A stretch of 64,000 nt of DNA from CAWJTV01 sp963845695. Its GTDB lineage: Bacteria; Planctomycetota; Planctomycetia; Isosphaerales; Isosphaeraceae. Where the stretch lies: the NCBI GenBank assembly GCA_963845695.1, contig CAWJTQ010000013.1, forward strand, positions 248,001 through 312,000, given 5' to 3'. The position numbers and the translations under genes are program-made. The notes beneath the pieces were generated by a model that saw nothing but the letters and a program-made list of their open reading frames with translations, did not search any database and had not been told where the DNA came from. Shown in pieces: positions 9,883 through 19,913 of this stretch. The stretch's first letter is position 1. Every line of letters begins with the position of its first letter.

Positions 9883-11003
9883 ATGACCGCCACGACAAAT
9901 CACACCGCGATTGGCCCCCTGGTCCTGGTCCGGCTGCTGGCCGCGGGTGAGAAGGGAGAATCGGCCTCGACGATCCAGAAGGACCTCGAGCCGCTGCTGG
10001 CGCACCGATGGTCGGGCGTACCGCTGACCGTCGCGCTGAATCACGCCGTCGAAGAACTGAAGACGGTGGAACTGGTGAGGTTCCTGCCCGGCAAGTCCAG
10101 GAAGGCCGCGACGAAGATCGCGCTGACCGCGGAGGGCCGTCAGCGCGGGCTCGAATTCCTGCGATTGGCCAATCTGCCGGCGAAACCCAAACCCACGTGG
10201 GCCAATCTGAAGAAGATCTGGCTCGTCGCCCGGGCCATGGGACTGCCCTCACTGACCGACCGATCCACCGATCAGTTCGCCAGGGACAATGGATTCAAGG
10301 GCGCCCTGCTGAAGCAGCAATTCAACCTCCCGACCCACGACATCCCCACGCTGGATGACGCCATCGACGCCCTGACCTGGAAGCTGATCGGCTTCGAGGG
10401 TGAGACGCGAAAGTTCAATGTGAAGAACCTCAAGACCGCGGTACTGAACCGCGAGCTGGGCGATGGCCGCGCAACCGACTTCAAGAAGGCCGCCAGCCGC
10501 CTGGTCGCGAATCGCTCCGCGCGCGGCGCGACGACCCGAAGGAGCTGCGGGACGCCGTTCTCCGCAGTTGGATCGACCAGAACAGCGGCCCGGCGGAAAC
10601 CGGCGAGGCCGGGGCCGGCCGGGAAGCCCGCCCGCAACTGTCGGTTTATCAGCCGACAGGCCTCGAGCCGATGGAACCTCCTCCGGAACTGCCGCCATCC
10701 GAGAAGCCGGCGATCCCGATGTCAGAACTCGCCGAGCGCGTCAAGGCCGCCGCACGGGCCTGCCCGACCGGCCGATACGGCGACAACAAGGTGTTCATCG
10801 TGCACGTCTGGAGGATGCTCGAATCGGACCCCGACTTCGCCGGGATGAGCTACGACCAGTTCAAGGAGTTTCTCGCCCTGGCCAATAATTTCCGACACCT
10901 CGACCTGAGCCGGGCCGACCTGGTCCAGGCCATGGACCCCGACGACGTCCGCCTGTCCGAGGTGCACTACCTCAACGCGACATTTCATTTTATCCGAATC
11001 TGA
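9883..11003 (+). CDS. Operon middle protein with possible winged-helix N-terminus
   Basis: About 373 residues after joining two frames. Residues 1-95 (GPLVLVRLLAAGEKG, LNHAVEELKTVELVRFL, KIALTAEGRQRGLEFL) look like a winged-helix fold with a C-terminal wing; this rests on pattern only. The middle part contains DAIDALTWKLIGF. After a linker rich in Pro and Glu, the C-terminus (VHVWRMLESDPDFAGMSYDQFKEFLALAN) forms a helical domain ending HFIRI. The frame changes near 10520 in a CGCGCGGCGCG tract, joining LVANRSAR to DDPKELRDAVLRSWID. It sits 6 bp after the nuclease and 12 bp before the ATPase, so it may be a specificity or adaptor subunit. I do not recognise the family. Confidence 0.6.
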
Positions 11004-11015
11004 AGGTGACCTTTC

Positions 11016-14000
11016 ATGGCGACAGCTACGATGATTGCGAAAACGAGCGCCGAGTCGCCGGGTAGTCCAGTCGAGGTTGACCCCCGTGTCGCCGCGTTCT
11101 GCTCGAAACCGCTCCCCGAATTGTTCCACGCCTTTGCCTACGCCAACGATATCTGGAGGCGCGACCCCTTCGACGTGGAGTCGATCCACCCGGGCGCCCG
11201 CGAGACGTTCCAGCGGATCGTGGGCCGGGTGCGCGAGACCTCCGGCCTGCCGACCGGCCGGATCCTCCTGTTGCTGGGTGACGCCGGCGCCGGCAAGACT
11301 CATCTCATGCGAGCCTTCCGCAACCAGGTCCATGCCCGGTCGTCGGGATATTGCGGTTATCTGCAAATGACCGCGTTCACGGGCCAGTATGGTCGTTATG
11401 TGCTCAATAACCTGATCGACTCGCTCGACAAGCCGTACGACGAATCCCGGTCCGAGACCACGGGGCTGATGCGGCTCTCCAACGCCCTGGCCGAGTCGTC
11501 GCGCGACGTCCCGCGCGACTGGCTGGACCGGCTTCGCGAGGGGGGCCTCGACCAGTCCAGCCTCGATCAACGGGTCGCCGAGATGGCCGACCGGATCATC
11601 CTCGACGACCGGTTCAATACGATCGACGTCTATCTCATCCAGGTCTTGCTTTATCTTCAGTGCAACGATCCCCGGATCAAGGCGCGCGTCCTCAAGTATC
11701 TCCGCTGTGAGGACCTCACCGAGCACGACCGCCGGCTGCTGGGCGGCATCGTCCCCTGCACCTATCCGGACGCGCCGCACCGGATCATCGAGCGCCTGGG
11801 GCAATTGATGTGGGCCGTTGAGAGGGTCCCACTGATCCTCTGCGTTGACCAGCTCGAGGACGTCTTCGACCTGGACGACTCCGCAGTGAAGTTCCGGCGC
11901 GCCATGGCCACGCTCTGCGACATCGTCAGCCGGCTCCGCTCAGCCATCGTGGTCATCGCCTGCCTCGAGGACTACTATGCCAAACTCAAGGAGCTGCTCA
12001 CCAAGCCGATCAAGGACCGGGTCGAGAACGACCCGCCACCCCTCGGCCTGGCGACTCCCTGCGACCGCGAGCAGGTCGAACAGCTCATCGCGCAACGGCT
12101 GAAATATCTCTACGAATCGATGAATATCCCCTTCCAGCCCGATCAGCCGGTGTTCCCGCTTCCCGAGGCGATGATCGGCAAACTGGTGGGCCTGCGCGCC
12201 CGCGACGTGCTCAACGAGGTTTACCTGTACCGCGAGCGCTGCATCGCGAAAGGGAAGATGGCGGAAGCCCCTTTTGACGGACCGCTTCCTCCGCCCTCCC
12301 CTGACATCGAGGGGAAGATCACCGAGATCGAGCAAGCCTGGAACGAGTTTCACTCGACGTGGGCGACCGTGGTTCCATCCGATGAGGCCGAGCTGGCGGG
12401 GACCTTGTCGGAAGCGATCGCGTCGTGCTCGGCCGAGCTTGAGACGGGCAACGCGTTCGAGGCGGAGCGAGACGGCCGTTTCGTTCCAGTCGAGCGTCAT
12501 GCCGCGGACAATTCGGTCGGCGGCATGCTGGTGGGCATCTGCAACAAGGGCCCCCAGGGCGGTGCGCTGGGCCGTCAGATCGAGGAGGTCGAGCAGCGTG
12601 CCGGCGAGCACACGCCGGTCATTGTCCGCTCGACGGCGTTCCCGGCGAGCCCCAAGGCGGCCGTCTCACTGCAACTGGGCAAGTTGATCGCCCGAGGCGG
12701 CCGGCGCGTGGTCGTCGAAGACTCCGACTGGCGCACCATGATGGCGCTGGCCGTGTTCCGTTCGGGGCGCGGCATCGACGCCGACCCGGCCTTCGTGGCC
12801 TGGCTCAAGCGGAGCCGGCCCTTGACCGGCCTCACGTCCTTGCGCGCGATCCTCGACCTGGACCGACGGGCCGAGCCCGGACCGAAGATCGCCCCGAAGC
12901 CGGCTCAACCCCCGGCGCCTGAGGAGCCGACGACCGGCAAGGCTCCCACGTCAATCGCCACGACGGTGAAGGACCCGGAGCCGATCCGTAGACTACCCCG
13001 GGCCGATCGCATCGTCATCGGCACGACCAGCGACCGTCGCGTCGAGGCGGTGGCAATCGATCCGGCCGAGCTGACCCGGCACGCCGCCTTCCTGGGTGCG
13101 CCGGGAAGCGGCAAGACGACGGCCGCCCTGGGGGTGGTCGAGCAGCTCTTGATTCAGGGAATCCCGGCGATCCTGATCGACCGCAAGGGCGACCTGTGCG
13201 CCTACGCCCGGCCGGACCTGGGTCTGCGCCGGGCTCGACGGCGCGCTAGCCACGCGGGCTGAGAAGCTCCGCACCACGGTGGAAGTCGCCCTGTACACCC
13301 CGCGCCGGCCCGACGGACGCCCCCTCTCGATCGCGGCGGTGCCCGCCGGCCTGGGCGCCTTGCCGTCCCACGAACGCGAGCAGGCCGCCAAGTTCGCCGC
13401 CACGGCCCTGACCGACATGATGAATTACAGTGATAGCAAGGGCGATCAATCGCGCCTGGCGATCCTGATCCGCGCGATCGAGCTGCTCAGCCAGGAGCCG
13501 CAAGCCGCCGTATCGATCCAGGCCCTGGTCGACTTCATTGCCGAGAAGGACCCCGCGCTGATCAACGCGGTCGGCCACCTCGACGTCAAGCTGTTCGACC
13601 GCCTGGTTCAGGATCTCGAGACCCTCAGGCACATCCGCGGCGACCTGCTGGCCGCCGAGGGCGAGCCGCTCGATATCGATGCGCTGCTGGGCCTGGCCGA
13701 TGGGCGCGACCCGTAGGGTGCTCTGTGAGCACCGTTGGCTCACACGGCACCTCCGGCAAGACCCGGCTGAGCATCATCAGCACCAAGTTCCTGGGGAGCA
13801 ACCCGGACGTCCAGTTCTGGGTCTCTCAGCTCCTGATGGCCCTGGGGCGCTGGATCAGCAAGTCACCCGCCCCGGACGGGACGCTCCAGGCCGTGGTCCT
13901 CTTCGACGAGGCCGACCTGTATCTCCCCGCGGTGCGTCAGCCGGCGACCAAGGAGCCGATGGAGCACCTCTTGAAACGGGCGCGATCCGCCGGCCTGGGC

Positions 14001-14282
14001 CTGCTCCTGGCCACCCAGAGCCCCGGCGACTTCGATTACAAGTGCCGCGACAATATCCGCGCCTGGCTCGTCGGCCAGGTCAAGGAAGCCAACTCGATCG
14101 CCAAGATGAAGCCGATGCTCAGCGACTGCCGCGTCGACGTCGCGACCAGGCTCCCCTCCCAAGAGCCCGGCGAGTTCTGCTTCATCCGTGATGGCGAGGT
14201 CAGCCTCGTGAAGACGCTTCTCTCGGCCGTCGATCCGCGGCAGATTCCGGAGGAGGAGATTGTCCGGCTGGCGCGACGATAG
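11016..14282 (+). CDS. Double ATPase with HerA/DUF853-like C-terminus
   Basis: About 1,085 residues in three frame segments; the start follows AAGGTGA. The N-terminal NTPase has Walker A GDAGAGKT (residues 88-95) and Walker B VPLILCVDQLEDVF near 270. The second ATPase has Walker A GAPGSGKTT (about 695-703), IPAILIDRKGDLCAYA, then RLSIISTKFLG and FWVSQLLMALG, Walker B AVVLFDEADLYLP and the sensor stretch LLATQSPGDFD. These are HerA/DUF853 hallmarks of a hexameric DNA translocase. Frame breaks lie near 13230 (next to GGCGCGC) and at 13716. The second coincides with a half-copy of the TAGGGTGCTCTGTGAGCACC repeat, which brings a TAG stop. Nuclease plus HerA pairs are known in DNA-end resection and antiphage systems, and the operon suggests a similar role. 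Confidence 0.75.
13713..13734 (+). repeat. Half-copy of the TAGGGTGCTCTGTGAGCACC palindrome inside the HerA-like gene
   Basis: GTAGGGTGCTCTGTGAGCACCG occurs once here, without the inverted second arm seen at the other sites. It supplies the stop at 13714 and separates GLADGRDP from SGKTRLSIISTKFLG, which are adjacent or nearly so in HerA-like relatives. It appears to be an insertion into the coding sequence. Confidence 0.7.
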
Positions 14283-14315
14283 CGGGACTTAACTTTCTAT
14301 GAAGGCGAAGGGCAT

Positions 14316-14546
14316 TCAACTCTTCGCAACGGTGGTGTGGGCGCGAGACGCCCCTGAAGATCGGTGCACCTCGAATCGTGCGATCTCTTCCTTCATTTGA
14401 TTGATCATCCGCTTGAGCGATCGCAGGGTCAGCTCCTGGATATGGGCGTCCTCACCCGGTTCATCCTGGATCGTTCGATAGCGCGCTTCGAGTGAGCGAA
14501 GTTTGTCCCGAGTGACCTCGACCTCGCGTTCGTCTTTCAGTTCCAT
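14316..14546 (-). CDS. Small coiled-coil protein of unknown function
   Basis: A 76-residue, highly charged protein, mainly helical: MELKDEREVEVTRDKLRSL, then ELTLRSLKRMINQMKEEIARF. The leucine and isoleucine spacing suggests a coiled-coil dimer. It is convergent with the HerA-like gene, with a gap of about 30 bp. No enzymatic motif is present. Such short helical proteins upstream of accessory modules are sometimes antitoxins or regulators, but nothing in the sequence decides this. Confidence 0.5.
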   Translation of the reverse strand: MELKDEREVEVTRDKLRSLEARYRTIQDEPGEDAHIQELTLRSLKRMINQMKEEIARFEVHRSSGASRAHTTVAKS

Positions 14547-14668
14547 GATACAATCTCGATCATGCCTTCAGTGAGTCTTCCCCTCCGTGTAGGAAAGCGT
14601 AACAATAGCTTATCGATCTGTCGAATCCCAGGCGTCCCCCTGATTGGAATTCGTGAAGAGGTCCGGTG

Positions 14669-14911
14669 ATGGAAACCTTGATCGTCGGCCCATCTGGTGA
14701 AATCGAATTACCGGACAGCGTGCGGCAGCGTTACGGTATGGCGCCGGCGACTCCCATCCGGATCGTCGAGACTCGCAGCGGGGTCTTGCTCGTCCCATTG
14801 AGCGATGAACCGATGAGCGCGGAACTGGCAGGGGAACTGGCCGACTGGCAGGTCCTGGTGGCGCAAACCTGGGAGATGTTCCCCTTCGAAGAGGAAGATG
14901 AACCGTCATAA
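14669..14911 (+). CDS. AbrB/SpoVT-type DNA-binding protein
   Basis: An 80-residue protein with a swapped-hairpin AbrB domain. METLIVGPSGEIELPDSVRQ gives the first strand pair and helix, and TPIRIVETRSGVLLVPL the second half. A C-terminal acidic helix ends FEEEDEPS. The ATG at 14669 is preceded in frame by GTG at 14666, which could also serve as start. Proteins of this size are usually MazE/VapB-type antitoxins or autorepressors, but no PIN or MazF-type toxin follows; the next gene is a DUF1963 protein 114 bp downstream. It is therefore an orphan antitoxin-like regulator or a standalone repressor. Confidence 0.75.
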   Translation: METLIVGPSGEIELPDSVRQRYGMAPATPIRIVETRSGVLLVPLSDEPMSAELAGELADWQVLVAQTWEMFPFEEEDEPS

Positions 14912-15025
14912 ATGTGGGCGATGTGTACTGGGTTGAGTTTCTTCCGTTGCAAGGCGGAATCCAATCCAAACATCCGCTCGAGTGAGAGGGAGCTGCGGCT
15001 TTCCCCGACTGGTTGGGGGTGCTGA

Positions 15026-15871
15026 ATGATCGATTGCTTTCCGGCGCAGGCTTCGCTTCTGCGCAAGTACGTGTTGCCATGTGTCGGGTTCTTGCTCGAT
15101 GGAACTCGATCCAACCCGATCGGAAGCTCCAGGCTTGGAGGCGGACCCGATTTGCCGCCGTCATTCGATTGGCCGGCCGACAAGGGCAGGCCGCTCGACT
15201 TCCTGCTGCAGGTGGATTTCCGCGACGTGGCGCCGCATGACTCGACGGGCCTCTTTCCCTGCGCGGGAATCTTGACACTCTTCTATAACCTCAAGGATCA
15301 GCCATGGGGATACGATCCGAAGGACCTCGGGGGTTACAAGGTCTGTTTCTTCCCCGAGGGAACCGGGCTCGAGCCGCGTCGGCCCCCGGATGAGGAATAC
15401 GCGTTGGACGTGTCGGCGATTCGCTTCTGGGAGGCCCAATCGCTGCCGAGCTTTGGTTCGCGGGGCGGTGCTCGACTCTACGCGGAACTGCAAACCGCGT
15501 TGGGAGCCAAGCCGGACTACGCTGAGTTTTGGGACCTGAGACGCAATTTCCCCCTCACGGATGCCCCGACGCCCGATGGTCCCAAGCATCGTCTCGGCGG
15601 CTATTCCGCCAATATTCAGGGCGACATGCAGCTCGAAGCGCAACTCGTGATGAATGGTCTCTACTGCGGTAACTCATCCGGCTATCGCGATCCGCGAGCG
15701 AAAGGGCTCGAGGCCTCGTGCGAGGAATGGACCTTGTTACTGCAACTCGATTCCGATGATGCCGCAAACATCATGTGGGGTGATGCGGGAAGGCTTTACT
15801 ACTGGATCCGGCGGGCGGACCTGGCCAGGTGTGACTTCTCCAAAGTTTGGATGACACTCCAGTGTTACTGA
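15026..15871 (+). CDS. DUF1963 (YwqG-like) protein
   Basis: A 281-residue soluble protein with the DUF1963 layout. An early Gly-rich entry (SSRLGGGPDLPPSFDWP) is followed by FLLQVDFRDVAP, KVCFFPEGTGLE, the internal HRLGGYSANIQGDMQLEA, and the closing LLLQLDSDDAANIMWGDAGRLYYWI. The biochemical role of the family is not established. The members are often encoded in contact-dependent or immunity-like neighbourhoods in other bacteria. The start at 15026 is taken because the conserved block begins about 35 residues in. No clear operon partner: the AbrB-like gene is upstream and the next gene is on the other strand. Confidence 0.8.
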   Translation: MIDCFPAQASLLRKYVLPCVGFLLDGTRSNPIGSSRLGGGPDLPPSFDWPADKGRPLDFLLQVDFRDVAPHDSTGLFPCAGILTLFYNLKDQPWGYDPKDLGGYKVCFFPEGTGLEPRRPPDEEYALDVSAIRFWEAQSLPSFGSRGGARLYAELQTALGAKPDYAEFWDLRRNFPLTDAPTPDGPKHRLGGYSANIQGDMQLEAQLVMNGLYCGNSSGYRDPRAKGLEASCEEWTLLLQLDSDDAANIMWGDAGRLYYWIRRADLARCDFSKVWMTLQCY

Positions 15872-15883
15872 GAGTGGCCAAGT

Positions 15884-16980
15884 TCACCCCCCCTGAAGCA
15901 CCTCGAGCATCGCCCGGTCGAGCTGGCGGCCGTGCCAGGTCTCGTAGGCGATGTCGTACCGGCCGCTGTCGCAGATGCCGAAGCTCCCGGTGAAGTTCCA
16001 CAAGGCCCAGCCCCAGCCGGCCTTCTTGATCTCCACAAGCGTGTCGTGCATCCACGAGAGGACGAACCGGTGCGGCGCCATGTTATGGGCGCCGAACTCG
16101 CCGACCATCACGCCGACGCCCTTGGCCTCGAAGTCCTTCCAGGGTTTGAACAGCTCGCGGGCGATCGTGCTGCGGGTGATGTACTTGCCCTCGTTCGTCT
16201 TGAGCGGCCAGATCGGCTCGGGCCAGCTCTCGTTCCAGTTGGCCCACGATGCCTTGTAATGAGTCAGCGGCATCGGGTTGTAGTCGTGCAGCGCCGCCGC
16301 GACCTTCAGGCCGATCAGCTCCTCGGGCGGCTTGGTCGCCCAGGCGCGGCCGTCGCAGACGATCAATCGGTCCGGATCGCGCTCGCGGATCGCACCGGCC
16401 ACGCGAGCGACCGCGCGGCGGTGCTCCTCCGGTTTGACCTTGTCGTCAGGCTCGTTGAACAGGTTGAAGCTGACCCGGTTGTTCGGGATGCCGTGGTATC
16501 GCGTCGCGAAGCTCGCCCAGTGGTGGGCACAGATCTCGAGGATCTCCGGGTCGGTCCAGAGCGACTTCGGCTCCGGCGGCCTGGCGACCGTGAACCCCGG
16601 TGCCCGGTGGAAGTTGATCTGGACGTGAATATTGTGCTTATGCCCGAATTCGACCGCCTGGTCGATCTCCTTGAGGATCGGCTCTTTCAGCTCCCGCGGT
16701 TTCGCCCGGTCGGTCCAGCATCGGTAATCCAGCGGCAGCCGGACGAAGTCAAACCCCAGCTCGGCGATGTCCGCGAAGTCGCGCTCCTCGAACGGCTTCT
16801 GCTGATCGACCATGAACTTGTTGAGCAGGTTGAACCCGCGCCATCGCGGCAAATGCTGGGGTGTGGCGTCGGGCAGCGCCCGGGGCGGCGGGGCGACGGC
16901 CCGCGCGGGCGCGAGCCGGCAACGCCAAGGCCAGCGGACGCGAGCGAGAGGCGGAGCATAGCGCGTCGGGTCACGGTCAT
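15884..16980 (-). CDS. Exported GH5-type glycoside hydrolase
   Basis: About 365 residues after one frame join. The N-terminus MTVTRRAMLRLSLASAGLG is a Tat-like signal peptide. The frame changes near 16910, in a CGCGCGGGCGCG tract, and continues LPRWRGFNLLNKFM, the usual entry of family-5 hydrolases. The retaining catalytic pair is visible: acid/base Glu in SFNLFNEPD (E134 of the ATG-16852 frame) and nucleophile Glu in GVMVGEFGAHN (E251). HDYNPMPLTHYKASW supplies the barrel histidine-tyrosine region. It should cleave beta-1,4 glucans or mannans outside the cytoplasm; the exact substrate cannot be read. A TAGGGTGCTCTGTGAGC palindrome lies directly upstream. Confidence 0.85.
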
Positions 16981-17022
16981 GATCGTGAATCCTTCATAGG
17001 ATGATTCTCCCGCGGGGGTCGC

Positions 17023-17088
17023 GTAGGGTGCTCTGTGAGCGCCAGACTCGGCGGAGCAAACCAGATCGGTGCTCACAGAGCACCCTAC
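17023..17088. repeat. TAGGGTGCTCTGTGAGCACC-type palindrome, copy 1
   Basis: The left arm GTAGGGTGCTCTGTGAGCGCC (from 17023) and the right arm CGGTGCTCACAGAGCACCCTAC (17067-17088) are inverted copies around a non-conserved 24-nt spacer. It lies between the GH5 gene and the HEAT-repeat gene, both on the minus strand, and may act as an RNA hairpin in the intergenic transcript. Confidence 0.8.
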
Positions 17089-17110
17089 AAAGACCTTCAT
17101 TGACACACAC

Positions 17111-17827
17111 TTACAACGTCGGTCCGGCTTCCTGACCCAGGAAGCGAGCCTTGCGCGCGGCCGCGTCTCGGATCGGCTGCGGCATCTTCGAACTACTCAA
17201 CATCTGGTAAATGGCGATGGCCTCGCCGCGCCGGTCGCGGGCGGTCAGGGCTTCCGCGCAGCGGAACAAGCCCTCGGCGATCGCCGACTGGTTATCGGTC
17301 CGGCCCTCGATCGCGGCGTCCTCCCGCGCAGACTCCGGCGCCTTGACGGCGTCCGGGGTCCCCACGCTGCCCAGGGCCCGCGCGGCGGCCTGCACCACGC
17401 CGGCATCCCGGTCGTGCAACAACTTGGACAGCGATTCGACGGCCTTGGTGTCCCGCCGCACGCCGATGCTGCCGATCACTCCGATCAGCGCGCGACCTTG
17501 GAATTTGCCCAGAGCATTGCACAGCGCCACATCGACGGCCGGATCGGGGATCGGTTCCAGCGCGTACCGGGCCATGTGCGCGAGCTTTTCGTCGCCCAGC
17601 AGCTCGGCCAGCGGCGCGATGGAGGCCGCGGTAGCAACGAGCGAAAGCTCGCGGCAGGCGTCCGCCTTCTGTTTCAGCGGCGCGTCCGCTTTCATCAAGA
17701 CGCCGATCAGCTCGCCCTCGCGGAGACTCGGGGCGGGTGGGGCGCCGCCTCCCAGGGCGATGCCCCCCAGGATCAGCGGCGCGACCAGGCCAAGGCCGGC
17801 AAGTCTCTTGGTCGTTCGAGTCATCAT
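17111..17827 (-). CDS. Exported HEAT-repeat protein
   Basis: About 238 residues from the ATG at 17827. The signal peptide MMTRTTKRLAGLGLVAPLIL precedes HEAT-type helical repeats: ASIAPLAELLGDEKLAHMARYAL, DVALCNALGKFQGRALIGVIGSIG, AVESLSKLLHDRDAGVVQAAARALG. Such repeats form a protein-binding solenoid. In planctomycetes these proteins are commonly encoded beside exported Gfo/Idh/MocA oxidoreductases, as here; the oxidoreductase start is about 1.4 kb upstream on the same strand and its stop is 70 bp away. The gene is probably the second of a two-gene operon. Many relatives are longer, so the C-terminus may be shortened. Confidence 0.75.
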   Translation of the reverse strand: MMTRTTKRLAGLGLVAPLILGGIALGGGAPPAPSLREGELIGVLMKADAPLKQKADACRELSLVATAASIAPLAELLGDEKLAHMARYALEPIPDPAVDVALCNALGKFQGRALIGVIGSIGVRRDTKAVESLSKLLHDRDAGVVQAAARALGSVGTPDAVKAPESAREDAAIEGRTDNQSAIAEGLFRCAEALTARDRRGEAIAIYQMLSSSKMPQPIRDAAARKARFLGQEAGPTL

Positions 17828-17896
17828 GAGTCCTCCTGGAATGGCTGGTGAAGAGCGACTGGGAAAGACAGCCCTTCTCTTGCCACCTGCCATTGG

Positions 17897-19226
17897 TCAA
17901 TAGATGTATGGCTCACGCTGGGCGCGGGTGCGCAGCCGGTTGGCTTCGGGGTCGTTGACGAACTCTTCCTTCACCGGGTCGTATTTCAGGTCGCGCTTCA
18001 GCCACATGCAGATATTCGCCCCGTGGACGGTGCTCATCGAATGGTGCATGACGTCCGGGTTGGCCACGGTCTGCTGTCGCGACTTGACGCAGTTGAAGAA
18101 GTCGCGCACGTGGTTCATCGGCCGCTGGGTCCGTTCCATGTAGTCGGCCAGCAGCTTGGCGCCGTCCTCAAGCAACGAGTCAGACGAGGCCTCGGGTTTC
18201 TTGTACTGGTCGCCGCAGGCGACCCAGCCCTCGGTTCCCTCGAACCGCATGCCGCAGGCCCCGTGCCAGTACTTGTCGCCGCGCGACAGGACCATCTGCA
18301 CGCCGTTGCCGAACTTGATGACCATGCCGTCGCCGCTGATATTCTTCACATACTGATATTCCACGGCTGAGGTATTGAGCGCACCGATCCCGGCCTGGGA
18401 TTGCGGGAACGTATGCGCGCCCCACTCGCCGATACAACTCGTGTGGAAGTCGTAATGACCGCGCCAGCCGCCCTGGACGTACGTGGAGTTGTACGGCCGC
18501 CAGGGGCAGGGCCCCAGCCAGGCGTCCCAGTTCAACTTCCTCCTTGGAGGGCTGGGGTTCCTCGGGGAGCCAGGCGTGGCTCATCTCGGCGGCGTCCCAG
18601 GGTGCGATGTGGGCGCGGACGGTGTGGATCTGTCCCAGCCGACCGGAGCGGGCCAGCTCGATGGCGGTCGCAAACGGAGTCTCGCTGAGCCGCTGAACGC
18701 CGGTCTGGTAGATGCGGCCATACCGCCGAGCGGTCTCCACGACCTCGCGGCCCTCAGCGATGGTCATGCACGACGGCTTCTCGGAGTACACATCCTTCCC
18801 CGCCCGCATTGCCAGGATGGTCCCCAGCGCATGCCAGCGGTCGCCGGTGGCCAGCAGTACCGCGTCGATGTCGTCGCGGGTCGCCAGGAACTCCTTCATC
18901 TCCGGATACATCTGGCAGTCGGAGCTGCCGTAATGACGGTCGACGATCTGCTTGATCGCATTGCGACGCACCTTCCGGGCGTCGCAGATCGCGACGAATT
19001 GCACGTCCTTCTCGCGCAGCATCCATTTCAGGTCGTGCTCGCCGCGCGGCCCGAGGCCGATGCCCCCGAGCACGATGCGCTCGCTCGGCGCCACGGCGCC
19101 GTCCCGCCCCAGCGCGGAGGCTGGGATGATCGTCGGCACCAGGCAGGCCGCGCCGGCCGCGGCCATCGTCTTGAGTGACTCTCGCCGGCTCATCATCGTC
19201 TTCGTGAGCGGTCCGGTTCGAGACAT
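17897..19226 (-). CDS. Exported Gfo/Idh/MocA-family oxidoreductase
   Basis: About 443 residues in two frame segments joined near 18535. The Tat-type signal (MMSRRESLKTMAAAGAACL) fits export of a folded, cofactor-loaded enzyme. The Rossmann motif is GGIGLGPRGEH (residues 54-64), followed by FVAICDARK and the family signature VYSEKP (149-151 EKP), where the lysine acts in catalysis or binding. The C-terminal segment, with EWGAHTFPQSQAG and MVIKFGNGVQMVL, is the alpha/beta substrate domain. Substrate is probably a sugar or inositol derivative but cannot be read. The start is supported by GGGAGGTGGCGCA upstream; a TATAAT on this strand at 19253-19248 could be its -10 box. Confidence 0.85.
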
Positions 19227-19703
19227 TGCGCCACCTCCCTCGAGAAGATTATACTCAGGTCGGTTTCGGACTCCCCGGTCGTGCGAGGTCGAAGAAGCTT
19301 CGCCCACACATCATGGACTCTAATAGCCCGTTGAGCCGGCAACAAGGGGCTGGTAGGCTGAGCATGGCCGATCCGGTTCCGGAAGCACGGAGCCGCTCAT
19401 CCGCGCACGCCGATCCGTTGGGGCTCGATCTGTCGTGACTTTCGTTGCGAAACCCGGAGACATGGGAGTCGTATAAGCACGCCAGAGAGGCTCACGATTG
19501 GGTTGCAGACACCTGATACGAGCCCGACGCGCTAGCGAGTGAATTCCTGATCCCCGCCGGAATTCACTCGCTAGCGCGTCGGGCTCGTATGCGATCGATC
19601 CGGTCGTCGCGTGCGCAACCCATGAGTGAGGCGCTCGTAGCGGAACTGCTCGACGCGCGGATGCAGGGCGCGACTGAAGGGGGACAGGGCCATGATGCCC
19701 GAG
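19227..19703. other. Intergenic region holding one long REP-type hairpin
   Basis: No protein-like frame is present between the oxidoreductase and csrA. The notable content is the perfect palindrome at 19516-19590, listed separately. The rest shows nothing I can support. Confidence 0.5.
19516..19590. repeat. Perfect 32-bp inverted repeat, REP family of the RAYT gene
   Basis: The arm at 19516-19547 (ATACGAGCCCGACGCGCTAG, then CGAGTGAATTCC) is repeated exactly in reverse complement at 19559-19590 around an 11-nt loop. The core GAGCCCGACGCG-C-AGCG-GTGAATCC is shared with the repeats at 23925-24000 and 24558-24712 that flank the REP-associated transposase gene. This is a bipartite REP (BIME-like) element about 4.4 kb from the transposase. 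Confidence 0.85.
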
Positions 19704-19913
19704 TTATTCCTTCACCGCTTCCGCTGGGACGGTCTCGGAAGGCGCCGATTGGTCGCAGATCTGCCGCCAGAGTTCTTCGCGGTACACCCGGATCTCTCCC
19801 GGCGCCGAGATGCCCAGCCGGACCGTGTTCCCCTCGATCGCCACGACCGTGACCGTCAAGTCGCAGTGTGGAACCAGAATCCGTTCACCAAGCTTACGGC
19901 TGAGGACCAGCAT
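19704..19913 (-). CDS. csrA: Carbon storage regulator CsrA
   Basis: A 69-residue RNA-binding dimer that represses or stabilises mRNAs by binding GGA loops near ribosome binding sites. The whole domain is present: MLVLSRKLGERILVP (beta 1 with the RNA-binding Leu-Arg strand), LTVTVVAIEGNTVRLGISAP and the conserved IRVYREELW helix start. The tail SAPSETVPAEAVKE is a short extension. In bacteria with flagella csrA often regulates motility. Here it stands alone, about 0.7 kb from a second truncated csrA-like start. Confidence 0.93.
   Translation of the reverse strand: MLVLSRKLGERILVPHCDLTVTVVAIEGNTVRLGISAPGEIRVYREELWRQICDQSAPSETVPAEAVKE

Noticed and set aside
14316..14911. A toxin-antitoxin pair formed by the coiled-coil and AbrB-like genes
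   Set aside because: The genes are on opposite strands and neither encodes a recognisable toxin.
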